Assembly: GCA_963735885.1 (NCBI GenBank)
Contig: CAVTMP010000004.1
Coordinates: 186,001 to 250,000, forward strand
Direction: 5' to 3'
DNA: 64,000 nt
DNA from: JBBSBL01 sp963735885
GTDB taxonomy: Bacteria > Actinomycetota > Thermoleophilia > Solirubrobacterales > Solirubrobacteraceae
In this document: piece after piece, positions 10,108-20,304 of the stretch
Position numbering within the stretch: the first letter of the stretch is position 1
Layout of the letters: the number at the start of each line of letters is the position of its first letter
The notes under the pieces: generated by a model
The model's input: only the letters and a program-made list of their open reading frames with translations
Database searches by the model: none
What the model was told of the DNA's origin: nothing
Program-made: the position numbers and the translations under genes

Positions 10108-11309
10108 GTCGATGGAGTCCGCGCTGGAGCGCTGGCTCGACGAGCAGACCCGATCGTCCCGCCGCGCCTTCCTCGGCCGGGCCGGCTCGGCCGGGGTCGC
10201 GCTGTCCGGCCTCTCCGCCGTCCTCGCCGCCTGCGGCGGCGTGAGCGGCGAGAGCAAGGGGAGCGTCGACCTGAACGCCACCGGCAACCACCCGAAGGTC
10301 GCGGTCGGCGAGCTGGACTTCTCCAACTGGCCGCTCTACATCGACAAGTCGGTCCTGCCGGCGTGGGACAAGCTGACCGGCGGCAACGTGAAGTACGTCG
10401 AGGACATCAACTCCAACCAGGAGTTCTTCGGCAAGGTCCGCCAGCAGCTCGTCCAGGGCAAGCCGATCGGCCGCGACCTCGTGGCGCTGACCGACTACAC
10501 GGCGCAGCGCTGGGTGGCGAACGGGTACGTCGAGCCGATCGACAAGCGCAACATCCCCAACGGCGTCAAGAACCTCCAGCCGATCCTCCGCACGGTCAAG
10601 TGGGACCCGAAGCGCAACTACAGCCTGCCGTGGCAGTCCGGCGGCGACGGGCATCGGCTACAACATCAAGCAGACCGGCGGGCGAGATCGACAGCGTCGA
10701 GGCCTTCTTCGACCCGAAGTTCAAGGGCAAGGTGACGATGCTCGACGAGCCCTACGACTCGGCCTCGCTCACCGCGCTCACGATGGGCGTGGCCAACCCG
10801 ACCGACGCGACGATCGACCAGATGCTCGCGGCGATCGACAAGATCTCGAAGTACAACGACCAGGGCCAGTTCCGCCGCTTCACCGGCAACGACTACACGA
10901 CCGACCTGGCGAAGGGCAACATCGCGGTCGCGATGGCCTACTCCGGCGACATCGCGCGGGCTCGACGACCCCGAACCTCCGCTTCGCCTACCCGAAGGAG
11001 GGCGCGATGCTCTTCACCGACAACATGATGATCCCGGCGAAGGCGGCCCACCCCTACGCGGCCGAGACGATGATGAACTTCGTCTACGAGCCCGAGGTCG
11101 CGGCGAAGATCACCAAGGCGATCAACTACATCTCGCCCGGTGGTCGGGGCGCGGGAGGTCCTGCTGAAGACGGACCCGGCGCTCGCCAACAGCCCGCTCG
11201 TCTTCCCCGACGCCGCAGATCCGCAAGCGGCTCTACCCCTACCCGTCGCTGACTCGCCGCGGAGGAGCGCCGGATGTACGCCGCGATGGCGAAGGTCACC
11301 GGGACCTAG
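10097..11309 (+). CDS. potD: Polyamine-binding lipoprotein PotD (Tat signal; seven apparent +1 insertions)
   Basis: Extracellular substrate-binding protein. The N-terminus has a twin-arginine motif SSRRAFLGR, a hydrophobic stretch and a lipobox LAAC-GG, so it is exported folded by Tat and lipid-anchored. The mature part begins with VGELDFSNWPLYID, the usual PotD/PotF start. The frame breaks near 10652, 10681, 10963, 10976, 11142, 11217 and 11263. Removing one base at each gives exactly 402 codons and a continuous protein ending MAKVTGT. Most extra bases fall after a wobble position (for example ggg-c-atc, ccc-g-gtg), so I treat the gene as intact with sequence errors. Confidence 0.85.
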
Positions 11310-11333
11310 CCGGACGCGGCGGAGCTCGCGGTC

Positions 11334-12213
11334 GTGCTGAACCTGAGCGCCCGGCGCCGGCGGCAGCTCTTCCCCTACCTGATCCTCGCGCCGGGGCTGC
11401 TGTGGCTGATCGTCTTCTTCGCGATCCCGCTCGCCAACCAGCTCTACGTGTCGCTGCAGACCGGCGACGCCGAGACGCGGGCTTCAGTTCACGCTGGGCG
11501 TTCGACACCTACCCGCAGGCGATCTCGGACTACTCCGACGCAGTTCCTGCGCTCGATCCAGTACGCCGGCGCGGCGACGATCATCGACTTCATCATCGCC
11601 TTCCCGCTGGCGTACTTCATCGCGTTCAAGGCGGGCCGCTGGCGCAACGTCATGCTGCTGCTCGTCGTGCTGCCGTTCTTCGTGAGCTACGTGCTGCGCA
11701 CGGTGGCCTGGCAGCTCATCCTCAACGACAACGGCTGGGTGGTCGCCCGCCTGCGCGACGTCGGCGTGCTCAGCGCCGGACGGCCGCCTGCTCGCCACGA
11801 GCACGCGCCGTGATCGCGGGCATCGCCTACAACTTCCTGCCGTTCATGGTCCTGCCGCTCTACGTGTCGCTGGAGAAGATCGACCGGCGGCTTCATCGAG
11901 GCGGCGACCGACCTCTACGCGAGTCGCGCCACGGCGTTCCGGAAGATCACGCTGCCGCTCGCCCTGCCGGGCATCTTCGCGGGGTCGCTGCTGACCTTCA
12001 TCCCGGCGATCGGCGACTTCGTCAACGCCGCGCTGCTCGGCTCCCCGCAGCAGACGATGATCGGCAACGTCATCCAGTCGCAGTTCCTGACGATCCGCGA
12101 CTACCCGACCGCCGCGGCGCTGTCGTTCGTCCTGATGGCCGCGATCCTCGCTGGCGATCTTCGTCTACGCGCGGCTGCTCGGCGCCCGGACCCTGACGGA
12201 GCCGGCCGTATGA
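11334..12213 (+). CDS. potB: Polyamine ABC permease PotB (seven apparent +1 insertions)
   Basis: Inner-membrane permease of the potABCD importer. The N-terminal helix reads FPYLILAPGLLWLIVFFAIPL. Later helices include IIDFIIAFPLAYFIAF and VMLLLVVLPFF. The cytoplasmic EAA loop is visible as EAATDLYASRATAF...ITLPLALPG. Breaks lie near 11482, 11507, 11541, 11780, 11810, 11891 and 12152. Deleting one base at each gives 291 codons. The GTG at 11334 starts the conserved region. The stop overlaps potC as GTATGA. Confidence 0.82.
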
Positions 12214-13065
12214 GGACGCGCGGACCGCGTGCGCGACCTGGCTGCTCGGGCGGCTGGTCGGCGCTCGCGCTGCTCTACCTGTTCACGCCGATCTTCATCG
12301 TCGTGCTCTTCTCGTTCAACGACAACAAGGGTCGCTTCAACTTCACCTGGCAGGGCTTCACGCTGCGCCACTGGCAGCACCCGCTGGCCGACCCGGATCT
12401 CGCGCTGGCGATGAAGAACTCGCTGATCGTCGCGGGGATCACCGTCGTCATCGCCGTCGTGCTCGGCGTGTTCATGGCGATCGCGCTCGTCCGCTACGGG
12501 TTCCGCGGGCGCGGCGCGACCGACTTCTTCATCTTCCTGCCGCTGGCCACGCCCGAGGTCGTCCTCGGCGCCGCGCTGCTCGCGCTGTTCCTGACCATGA
12601 ACGTCAACACGGGGTTCTCGACGATCGTCATCGCCCACGTCATGTTCTGCCTCTCCTACGTCGTGGTGACCGTCAAGGCGCGGCTCGAGGGCATGGACAG
12701 GTACATCGAGGAGGCGGCCATGGACCTCGGGGCCACCGAGTGGACGACGTTCCGCAAGATCACGATCCCGATGATCGCCCCGGGCATCGCGGCCGCGGCG
12801 CTGCTCTGTCGCCGCGCTCTCGTTCGACGACTACGTCATCACGTCGTTCAACAACGGCACGACGCAGACGTTCCCGCTCTTCATCTTCGGCGCCACCCGG
12901 CAGGGCGTGCCCGCCGAGGTCAACGTGCTCGCCACGATGCTGCTCGCCGTCGTCCTCGTGCTGATGTTCGTCGGCGTCGCCGTGCAGCGCCGCGCCGCAC
13001 GTCGCGAGGCGCCGGGGTCGGCGGTCCCGGCGTCGACCCCGGCCGGCGCCCCCGCCGCAGCCTGA
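12210..13065 (+). CDS. potC: Polyamine ABC permease PotC (four apparent +1 insertions)
   Basis: Second permease of the importer. Helix 1 is ALLYLFTPIFIVVLFSFND, followed by FNFTWQGFTLRHW, the usual PotC periplasmic stretch. The EAA loop is EEAAMDLGATEWTTFRKITIPMIAPG and a late segment reads ALSFDDYVITSF, a PotC hallmark. Three extra bases in the first 60 nucleotides and one near 12810 (ctc-t-gtc) must be removed, giving 284 codons. ATG overlaps the potB stop. Confidence 0.82.
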
Positions 13066-13067
13066 CG

Positions 13068-14465
13068 GTGCGCCACACCGCGCGCGGCTGGTGGCTGGAG
13101 GAGGCGGGCCCGGTGGACCCGCGCCCGCCCCTGTCCGGGGACGAGACGGCCGACGTCGTGGTCGTGGGCGGCGGCTTCGCCGGCATGTGGACCGCCTGGC
13201 ACGTGCTCGAGCGGGCGCCGGACGCTCGCGTCGCGATCCTCGAGGCCGACGTGTGCGGCCACGGCCCGTCGGGCCGCAACGGCGGGTTCGCCGACTCGCT
13301 GCGCTTCGCCGCGCCGCGCCTGCGCGCGATGGCCGGCGACGACGGGGCCCGCGCGACGATCGGTGCGTCGCTCGAGTCGGTGCGCCGGATCGGCGAGTGG
13401 GCGCGCGCCCAGGACGTGGACTGCTGGTACCACGCCTCGCCTCAGCTGATGGTCTCCACGGCGCCCGCCCAGGACGGCGCGTGGGCGCGCGCGGTGGCCG
13501 CCCACGCGGCGCTCGGCGACCCCGCCGGCTGCCGCGAGCTGACGGGCGCCGAGGTGCGGGCGCGCTGCGACACGCCGGCGTTCCGCGGCGGCGTCCTGGT
13601 GGCCGGCTCCGCCACCGTGCACCCGGCACGCCTCGCGCTCGGGCTCCGCGCCCGGCTGCTCGGACGGGGCGGTGTGGCGATCCACGAGGGAACGCGCGTG
13701 CGCGCGCTGCGCGCGCACGGCGACGCCGTCCTCGCGGAGACCGCCGGCGGCCGGGTCCGCGCCCGCGCTGCGGTGCTCGCGATCGGCGCCCGGATCGTCG
13801 GGGTGCCGGGGCGCCGCAACGCCCTCACGTTCACCTCGAGCCACGTGGTGCTGACGGAGCCGGTGCCGGACGTCATCGCCGACCTCGGCTGGACCGGCGG
13901 CGAGCCGATCACCGATGCCCGGACCCTGCTCCACTACTTCCGGCCCACCCGCGACGGGCGGATCCTCTTCGGCTGGGGCGGCGGGCGGATCGCCCTCGGC
14001 GCCCGTGGTGGGACGCGTGCGGAGATCGACCCCGAGGTGGTGGCGCAGGCCCGCGCCGACCTCGTCCGCATCTTCCCGTCGCTCGCGGGCCGGCGGATCG
14101 CGCATGCGTGGGGCGGGCCGATCGACGCCTCGCCGACCCACCTGCCCGCGATCCGCGCGCTGCCCGGCGGCCGGGCGTGGACCGTGGCGGGGTTCACCGG
14201 CAACGGCGTCGGCCCCTCGCACCTGTGCGGGCGGATCCTCGCGCGCCTGGCCCTCGACGAGCGCGACGACCTCACCCGCCTCGCGCTCGTCGACCCGCCG
14301 CGGGCGTCGGTCCCGCCGGAGCCGCTGCGCTGGATCGGCGGGTCCGTGATCCGCGGCGCTCTCGACCGCAAGGAGCGCGCCGAGGAGGCGGGAGGCGCCG
14401 CGTGCGGGCTCGACCGCGCGGTCGCCGCGGTGCCGGGCCTCATGGGCGTGCACATCGGCCGGTAG
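13068..14465 (+). CDS. FAD-dependent amine/amino-acid oxidase, PuuB-like
   Basis: D-amino-acid-oxidase-fold flavoenzyme of 465 residues. The ADP-binding motif is VVVVGGGFAGMWTAW (about residues 29-43), followed by the PuuB/DadA-type flavin loop GPSGRNGGF. A C-terminal GFTGNGVGPS closes the FAD site. It starts two bases after potC, so it is very probably cotranscribed with the polyamine importer. Oxidation of an imported polyamine or its gamma-glutamyl derivative is therefore the best guess. Glycine oxidase or D-amino-acid dehydrogenase activity is possible. The frame is intact. Confidence 0.75.
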   Translation: MRHTARGWWLEEAGPVDPRPPLSGDETADVVVVGGGFAGMWTAWHVLERAPDARVAILEADVCGHGPSGRNGGFADSLRFAAPRLRAMAGDDGARATIGASLESVRRIGEWARAQDVDCWYHASPQLMVSTAPAQDGAWARAVAAHAALGDPAGCRELTGAEVRARCDTPAFRGGVLVAGSATVHPARLALGLRARLLGRGGVAIHEGTRVRALRAHGDAVLAETAGGRVRARAAVLAIGARIVGVPGRRNALTFTSSHVVLTEPVPDVIADLGWTGGEPITDARTLLHYFRPTRDGRILFGWGGGRIALGARGGTRAEIDPEVVAQARADLVRIFPSLAGRRIAHAWGGPIDASPTHLPAIRALPGGRAWTVAGFTGNGVGPSHLCGRILARLALDERDDLTRLALVDPPRASVPPEPLRWIGGSVIRGALDRKERAEEAGGAACGLDRAVAAVPGLMGVHIGR

Positions 14466-14539
14466 CCGTCCGGTGTCGCCGGAACGGCGCACGCGGGGCG
14501 CTCGGTCCCGCCGGACCGGCGCGAACCCGCGTGCACGGC

Positions 14540-14567
14540 TTTACACCGTCCGCGCGCCGGATAGAGT
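14540..14567 (+). promoter_or_regulatory. Promoter of the APC permease
   Basis: TTTACA (14540-14545) and TAGAGT (14562-14567) are separated by 16 bases, one of the few -35/-10 pairs recognisable here. A leader of about 38 bases with AGGAGAGGGGGA precedes GTG at 14612. Confidence 0.5.
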
Positions 14568-14611
14568 CCGCGCGTCGCCCGGCCCGTCGGGCGCGAGGAG
14601 AGGGGGAGTCG

Positions 14612-16131
14612 GTGGAGAGCGCCAGCGTGGCGGTCCCGACGCCGTCCGGCGTCGAGGACAAGGGCCTCAAGAAGAACGCGATCGGGTTCATCTCGGCCAC
14701 GGTGATCGGGGTGGCGTCGACGGCGCCGGGCTACTCGCTCGCCGCGACGCTCGGTCTCGTGACGGCGGTCGTCGGCTTCCAGGCGCCGGCGATCATGCTG
14801 ATCGCCTTCCTCCCGATGCTGCTCATCGCGCTGGCCTACAAGTACATGAACCGCGCGGACCCCGACTGCGGCACGACCTTCTCCTGGGTCACCAAGGCGA
14901 TGGGCCCGCACCTCGGCTGGATGGGCGGCTGGGGCATCATCCTCGCCGACATCATCGTGATGGCGAACCTCTCGCAGATCGCCGGCCTCTACAGCTTCCA
15001 GCTCTTCGGCAACAACAGCCCGACGACGTTCGAGGTGACGCTCGTCGGCGTGATCTGGATCGTCGTGATGACCTGGATCTGCTGGCGCGGCGTCGAGCTC
15101 TCGGCGCGGACCCAGCAGTTCCTGCTCGGCGCGGAGTTCCTCACGCTCCTGATCTTCGCGGTCGTCGCGCTCGTCAAGGTCTACAGCGGCGACGCTCCGG
15201 CCGACCTCGCAGGATCCGTCGCTCTCCTGGCTCAACCCGTTCGACATCTCGTCGGTGAGCGCGCTGACCTCCGGCGTGCTGCTGGCGATCTTCATCTACT
15301 GGGGATGGGACACCGCGGTGACGGTGAACGAGGAGACGGAGGGCATCGACGGAGTCGCCGGGCCGCGCGGCGGTCGTCTCGACGCTCCTGCTCCTCGGGA
15401 TCTACGTGGTCGTCTCCGGCGCCGCCGTCGCCTACGCCGGCCCGGATCTGCTGAGCAACAACTCCGACGACGTGTTCGCGCCGATCGGCAAGGCGGTGCT
15501 CGGCGACGGGCTCGACAAGCTCGCTGATCATCGCGGTGCTCACGTCGGCGTCGGCGTCCACGCAGACGACCATCCTGCCGACCGCGAGGACGAGCCTCTC
15601 GATGGCCCGCGCCGGCGCGATGCCGAGGATCTTCGGACGAATCCATCCCGCGCTTCCAGACGCCGGACTTCTCGACCCTCGCCATGGGCAGCGATCTCGA
15701 TCATCTGGTACGTCGGACTGACGCTCGTCAGCACCGACGTGCTCGGCGACTCGATCGCCGCGCTGGGCCTGATGATCGCCTTCTACTACGGGATCACCGG
15801 CTACGCCTGCGCCATCTACTACCGCCGGGAGCTGCGCAAGAGCTGGCGGAACTTCGTCTACATCGGCGTGCTGCCGGTGGGCGGTGCGATCATCCTCACC
15901 TGGGTGTTCATCAAGTCCTGCATCGACCTGAGCAAGGCGGACGCCGGCTCGCTGGTCGTGTTCGGGCTCGGCGGGCCGTTCGTCATCGGGATCGCGGGCC
16001 TGCTCCTCGGCGTGGTGTTCATGTTCCTGTGGCAGGGCCGCCACCCCGCCTTCTTCCGGCGCAAGCTGGAGGTCGCCGATCCGGCGCTCCTCGAGCGAGC
16101 CCATCCCGCCGCGACCGACGGAGGCAGCTGA
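14612..16131 (+). CDS. APC-superfamily amino acid/amine permease (five apparent +1 insertions)
   Basis: Polytopic transporter of about 504 residues with roughly 12 helices. The first helix holds the substrate-binding glycine stretch ISATVIGVASTAPGYS, and helix 6 region is YWGWDTAVTVNEETE, both typical of APC permeases. Breaks near 15212, 15354, 15524, 15651 and 15689 each need one base removed (ctc-g-cag, gac-g-gag, ctc-g-ctg, ccc-g-cgc, ggc-a-gcg); 505 codons result. Linkage to the pot genes suggests amines or amino acids as substrate, but this is not shown by the sequence. Confidence 0.82.
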
Positions 16132-16132
16132 G

Positions 16133-16546
16133 ATGGCGACGATCGTGGTCGGGTTCGACGGATCGGAATGCGCCCGCGCGGCGCTCAGCACCGCCATCGA
16201 CGTGGCCGAGGCGCTCGGCGACGAGATCGTCGTCGTCTCCGCCTACGAGGTCAGCCGCATGGGCGGCGAGGTGCAGGACTACGCCAAGGCGCTGCACGAC
16301 CGCTCGGAGGTGCTGCTGAGGCACGCCACCGATCAGGCCGCCGCCCGCGGGGTCGAGGTGGAGGTCGAGGTCGTCGAGGAGCGCCCGGCGGACGCGCTCC
16401 TCGACACGGCGAAGGCGCGCGATGCCCGCGTGATCGTGGTCGGCTCGCGCGGGGAGGGCCCGATCAAGGGCGCGATCCTCGGCTCGACGCCGCACAAGCT
16501 GCTCCAGACCACGGATCGCCCGGTCCTCGTCGTGCCCGAGCCGTAG
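16133..16546 (+). CDS. Universal stress protein, UspA family
   Basis: Single-domain Usp of 137 residues. It begins with IVVGFDGSECA and ends with the ATP-binding signature GSRGEGPIKGAILGST (G-x2-G-x9-G-S/T pattern), so it probably binds ATP. ATG follows the permease stop by one base. Usp domains are often paired with APC permeases in actinobacteria, either as transporter regulators or general stress factors; the partner role here is inference. Confidence 0.88.
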   Translation: MATIVVGFDGSECARAALSTAIDVAEALGDEIVVVSAYEVSRMGGEVQDYAKALHDRSEVLLRHATDQAAARGVEVEVEVVEERPADALLDTAKARDARVIVVGSRGEGPIKGAILGSTPHKLLQTTDRPVLVVPEP

Positions 16547-16560
16547 CCCGGCCCGGACCC

Positions 16561-17558
16561 GTGCGCGCCGTCGTCATCACGAGGCACGGGGCCCCGGACG
16601 TCCTGCAGGTCCAGGAGCGGCCCGACCCGGCGCCCGGGCCGGGCGAGGTGGCGATCGACGTCGCCGCCGCCGGCGTGAGCTTCGCCGACGTCATGGCCCG
16701 GCTCGGGCTCTACCCCGACGCGCCGAAGCCGCCCTGCGTCGTCGGCTACGAGGTCGCGGGCACCGTCTCGGCGCTCGGCGACGGCGTGCGAGGCGCCCGC
16801 CGTCGGCGCGCGGGTCATGGCCGGGACGCGCTTCGGCGGCCACGCCGAGCGCGTGGTCGTGGCCGCGTCCGACGCCATCCCGCTGGCGGACGGCATCTCC
16901 TTCGAGGAGGGCGCCGCGATCCCGGTCAACTACGCCACCGCCTACGCGGGCCTCGTCCGCTACGGGAGCCTCGAGGCCGGCGAGCGGGTGTTGCTCCACG
17001 CGGCCGCGGGCGGGGTGGGCATCGCCGCGACGCAGATCGCCCGCGACCGCGGCGCCGAGGTCTGGGGGACCGCCTCGCCGGGCAAGCACGAGGCGATCCG
17101 CGCCGTCGGCGTCGAGCACCCGCTCGACTACACGCGGTCCGGGTGGGAGCGCGGGCTGCCCGGGATGGACGTGGTCATGGACGCGATCGGCGGGCGCGAG
17201 CTTCCGCACGAGCTACGACCTGCTCCGGGCGGGCGGGCGCCTCGTCGCGTTCGGCGCCTCGTCGGTGGTCTCCGGCGAGAAGCGGAACCTCGTCGCGGCC
17301 GGGCGGGCGGCGCTCTCGATGCCGCGGTTCAACCTCATCAAGCAGATGTCGGCCTCGAAGTCCGTCATCGGGCTGAACATGCTCACGCTGTGGGACCAGG
17401 CCGGGACCCTCGAGCCGTGGATCACGCCGGTCCGCGCGCTGCTGGACGGCGGCGCGAGGCCCGTGGTCGCGGAGGCCGTGCCCTTCGACCGCGCGGGCGA
17501 CGCGCACCGGATCATCACCGAGCGCCGCAACGTCGGGAAGGTCGTCCTCGTCCCGTAG
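16561..17558 (+). CDS. Zinc-free MDR/quinone-oxidoreductase-like enzyme (two apparent +1 insertions)
   Basis: Medium-chain dehydrogenase/reductase of about 331 residues. N-terminal GroES-like fold (VVITRHGAPDVLQV, GYEVAGTVSALG) and a Rossmann motif LLHAAAGGVGIAATQIA, as in NADPH:quinone oxidoreductases; no zinc-ligand cysteine set is seen. The frame breaks at about 16789 (gtg-c-gag) and 17203 (cgc-g-agc); correcting both gives 332 codons. GTG follows uspA after 14 bases, so it may belong to that transcript. Substrate unknown. Confidence 0.78.
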
Positions 17559-17578
17559 GGCCGCGCTCGATCCGGTGC

Positions 17579-17584
17579 TACGCT
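17579..17584 (+). promoter_or_regulatory. -10 element of the leu leader
   Basis: TACGCT ends eight bases before the leader-peptide ATG at 17593, so transcription should begin at or within two bases of that ATG. Confidence 0.55.
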
Positions 17585-17592
17585 GGCTCGAC

Positions 17593-17649
17593 ATGTCGCG
17601 ATCGCTCGGCCTTCGACTTCTTCTCCTCCTCCCCCTTCGGGGGGAATAG
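17593..17649 (+). CDS. Leucine-rich leader peptide of leuA (18 residues)
   Basis: ATG-initiated ORF of 18 codons plus TAG. Eight residues are leucine, including a run of five (CTT CTT CTC CTC CTC), and three further leucines flank that run before and one after. It uses CTT, which is rare in the neighbouring GC-rich genes. Its start lies right at the predicted transcription start and its stop is three bases before an in-frame GTG of leuA and 78 bases before the preferred leuA ATG. Composition and position match attenuator peptides that sense leucyl-tRNA supply. It is too short to be judged by homology, but chance is unlikely given the pathway. Confidence 0.8.
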   Translation: MSRSLGLRLLLLLPLRGE

Positions 17650-17687
17650 CGCGTGGCGGCCGCGAAGCCGCAAGACCAGCCCGAAGG
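17631..17687 (+). promoter_or_regulatory. Putative leu attenuator RNA structure
   Basis: Within the leader ORF, CCCCC-TTCG-GGGGG (17631-17643) forms a five-pair stem on a UUCG tetraloop. A second small stem pairs 17656-17660 with 17667-17671. As an alternative, CCTTCGGG (17634-17641) can pair with CCCGAAGG (17680-17687); this excludes the first hairpin and covers an AAGGAG motif. A ribosome paused on the leucine codons would disturb the choice. There is no clear U-tract terminator, so transcriptional versus translational control is open. Confidence 0.5.
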
Positions 17688-17727
17688 AGACGCCGGACGA
17701 GACCAGAAGGAGCGACCTGACGCGACC

Positions 17728-19321
17728 ATGGACCCGAACCGAGTACTGATCTTCGACACGACGCTGCGCGACGGCGAGCAGTCGCCCGGCATCTCGCTGA
17801 ACACGCACGAGAAGCTCGAGATCGCCCAGCAGCTCGCGCGACTCGGGGTCGACGTCATCGAGGCCGGCTTCCCGATCACCTCGCCGGGCGACTTCGAGGC
17901 CGTGCAGGCGATCGCGCGGGAGGTGGAGGGCCCGGTGATCGCGGGGCTCGCGCGCACCCACGTCGCCGACATCGACGCGGCGTGGAACGCCGTGCGCGAG
18001 GCCGGCGCGACCGCGGATCCACACGTTCATCTCGACCTCCGACATCCACATCGAGCACCAGCTGCAGACCACGCGCGAGGACGTCAAGGGGCAGGCCCGC
18101 GCCGCGGTCGCGCACGCGAAGCAGTACCTCCGACGACGTCGAGTTCTCGCCGATGGACGCGACCCGCGCCGACGTCGAGTTCACCGCCGAGGTCTGCCAG
18201 ATCGCGATCGACGAGGGCGCGACGACGATCAACATCCCGGACACCGTCGGCTACACGATGCCGGAGGAGTTCACCGCCTACCTCGAGCGGCTCTACGCGC
18301 TGGCGCCCGGGCTGCGCGACGTCGTGCTCTCGGTCCACTGCCACGACGACCTCGGGCTGGCGGTCGCGAACTCGCTGGCCGGCGTGCTGGCCGGCGCGCG
18401 CCAGGTCGAGTGCGCGATCAACGGGATCGGCGAGCGGGCGGGCAACGCCTCGCTCGAGGAGATCGTGATGCTGCTCCACACCCGGCGGCGAGGCGCTCGG
18501 CGGCTGCACACCGGCGCGGTGACGCAGCGAGATCGCGCGCACGACGCCGGCTCGTGTCGCGCCTCACCGGCTACCCGGTGCAGCCGAACAAGGCGATCGT
18601 CGGCCGCAACGCGTTCGCGCACGAGTCCGGCATCCACCAGGACGGCGTGCTGAAGGAGCGCACGACCTACGAGATCATGGACGCGACGACCGTCGGCCTC
18701 GAGGCCAACTCGATCGTGCTCGGCAAGCACTCCGGCCGCCACGCGCTGCGCCAGGCGCTGGAGGAGCTGGGCTTCGACGTCCAGGGCCAGGCGCTGAACA
18801 CCGCGTTCAAGCGCTTCAAGGAGATCGCGGACAAGAAGAAGCAGGTCACCGCGATGGACCTCGAGGCGCTCGTGACCGACGAGCTGCGCGAGGAGGCCGT
18901 CGGCTACGCGCTCGAGTGGTTCGAGGTCGAGGCCTCCTCGCGGCGCCCGCCGCACGCCACGGTCGGCGTGCGGATGCCGGACGGCGGCGAGTCCAGCGGC
19001 TCGTTCACCGGAGACGGTCCGGTCGACGCGATCTTCCACGCGATCAACGCCGCGACGGGCCACGACCCGAAGCTGCGCGAGTTCCGGATCGACGCGGTGA
19101 CCGGCGGCCAGGACGCGCTCGGGGAGACCTCGGTCGTGCTCGAGCTCGACGGGCACACCGGCGCGGGGCAGGGCGTCTCGACCGACATCCTCGAGGCCGC
19201 GGGCCGTGCCTACGTCCGGGCGCTCTCGAACGCGGTGCGTCGCCGGGACGTCGCCGCCGCGGCGCAGGACCCGCGGGGCGACCGGGCGGAGGAGCCGGCC
19301 GCGTACCTCCCGGGACCGTAG
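17728..19321 (+). CDS. leuA: 2-isopropylmalate synthase (seven apparent +1 insertions)
   Basis: Condenses acetyl-CoA with 2-ketoisovalerate, committing to leucine. TIM-barrel start RVLIFDTTLRDGEQSPG, then VIEAGFP, metal ligands in SVHCHDDLGLAVANS, NGIGERAGNASLEE, and GRNAFAHESGIHQDG. The C-terminal LeuA allosteric domain (about residues 400-510: HATVGVRMPDG through GQGVSTDILEA) predicts feedback inhibition by leucine. Extra bases near 18016 and 18127 and several between 18490 and 18550 break the frame; seven removals give 529 codons. ATG 17728 is preferred; an in-frame GTG at 17653, three bases after the leader stop, would add 25 hydrophilic residues. Confidence 0.9.
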
Positions 19322-19357
19322 GCGGGGCGCGCGGCGTCGCGGCGGGACCGGCCCGGG

Positions 19358-20245
19358 CTAGCCGACGAGCCCGCGCGCGGCGAGCGCCACGCCCTGGGCG
19401 TGGCCGGCGGCCATCACGGGGCCCTCGTCCCGCGTCGGCCATGAGGTCCGGTCCGATGGCGACCGCGCTGGCGGGGTCCGGCGCGACGTGGATCACCGTC
19501 GCGCCCCGGCGCCGCAGGCCCTGGGCCTCCAGGGCGGCCCGCCCGCGCGACCAGGCCCGGAGGGCGCCCTGGGCGCCGGGACGGTCGGCGCCGGTGGGGT
19601 TGAGGCAGAGCACCCGATCGCCCGCCCGGCGGGCGCGGCGTCGAGGTTCGTCAGGCTCCACACCCCGCCGTCCACGTACTCGCGCCCGCCGATCTCCACG
19701 GGCGCGAAGACGCCGGGGATCGCGCACGAGGCGACGACGGCGTCGGCGACCCCCGCCTCCGGCGCCCCGGCGGACCCGAAGACGACGCGGCGGCCGCTCG
19801 CCCGCTCGACGCAGGCGATGCGCAGGCGGCCGTCGAAGGCGACGCCGTTGCGGGCGAAGCGGGCGTGGAGGCCGTCCAGCGTCCGGGTCCCCGGCCGGAC
19901 GCGACCGAGCGCGAGCGCCCGCGCGGCGGCACCGGCCGGCGCGAGCACCGGCAGCGCGCTGGGGAACAGCGCGGGGAGGCCGCCGCCGGCGCCGTCCACG
20001 ACGCCCGGCCCGCCGGCCGGCACCGCGGCGGCGCCGTGGGCCTCGCGCGGCGCCCGCGGCCGGCCTCCCGCCGTGAGCCTCGCGGCCACGATCGACCCGG
20101 CCGAGGTCCCGACCAGGAAGGGCACGTCGCGGAGGTCGACGCCGGTGGCGGCCTCGTAACCGGCGAGCACGCCGCTCATCCAGGCCTCGCCGCGAACGCC
20201 GCCGGCGGCGAGCACGAGCACGTCGGGGCGGGCATCGGGCGCCAT
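19358..20245 (-). CDS. Patatin-like phospholipase (frameshifts near its 3' end)
   Basis: Bacterial patatin of about 294 residues after correction. It shows the oxyanion loop GGVRGEAW, the nucleophile elbow GTSAGS and the catalytic-dyad region YVDGGVWSLTN. The frame is lost at about 19630 (two bases) and 19432 (one base). The corrected C-terminus runs through NPTGADRPGAQGALRAW to a TAG at 19358. ATG at 20245 is preceded by GACACT at seven bases, a poor -10 but at leaderless spacing. It converges on leuA and is divergent from the XRE-cupin gene. Lipid acyl hydrolase activity is inferred from the family; substrate unknown. Confidence 0.75.
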
Positions 20246-20281
20246 GCCCGGCAGTGTCGCAGGTGCCGACTGACATACGAA

Positions 20282-20299
20282 CGTACGTGATAACGTACG
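20282..20299. promoter_or_regulatory. Perfect inverted repeat, probable operator of the XRE-cupin regulator
   Basis: CGTACGT-gata-ACGTACG is a perfect 7+7 palindrome with a four-base spacer. It lies in the divergent gap between the patatin gene and the XRE-cupin-leuCD unit, a few bases before the GTG at 20305. Local AT content is higher than anywhere nearby. Autoregulation and control of leuCD are inferred. Confidence 0.6.
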
Positions 20300-20304
20300 C
20301 GCCC

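Noticed and set aside
7027..10326. Very long minus-strand ORF (about 1,100 codons)
   Set aside because: It is a GC-rich shadow antisense to serA and potA, with Arg/Ala/Asp-biased composition and no domain.
10650..18550. Pseudogenisation of transport and leucine genes
   Set aside because: All lesions are +1, reading resumes perfectly, wobble placement dominates, and essential genes such as leuA, leuC and hisD show the same lesion type; sequence artefact is more likely.
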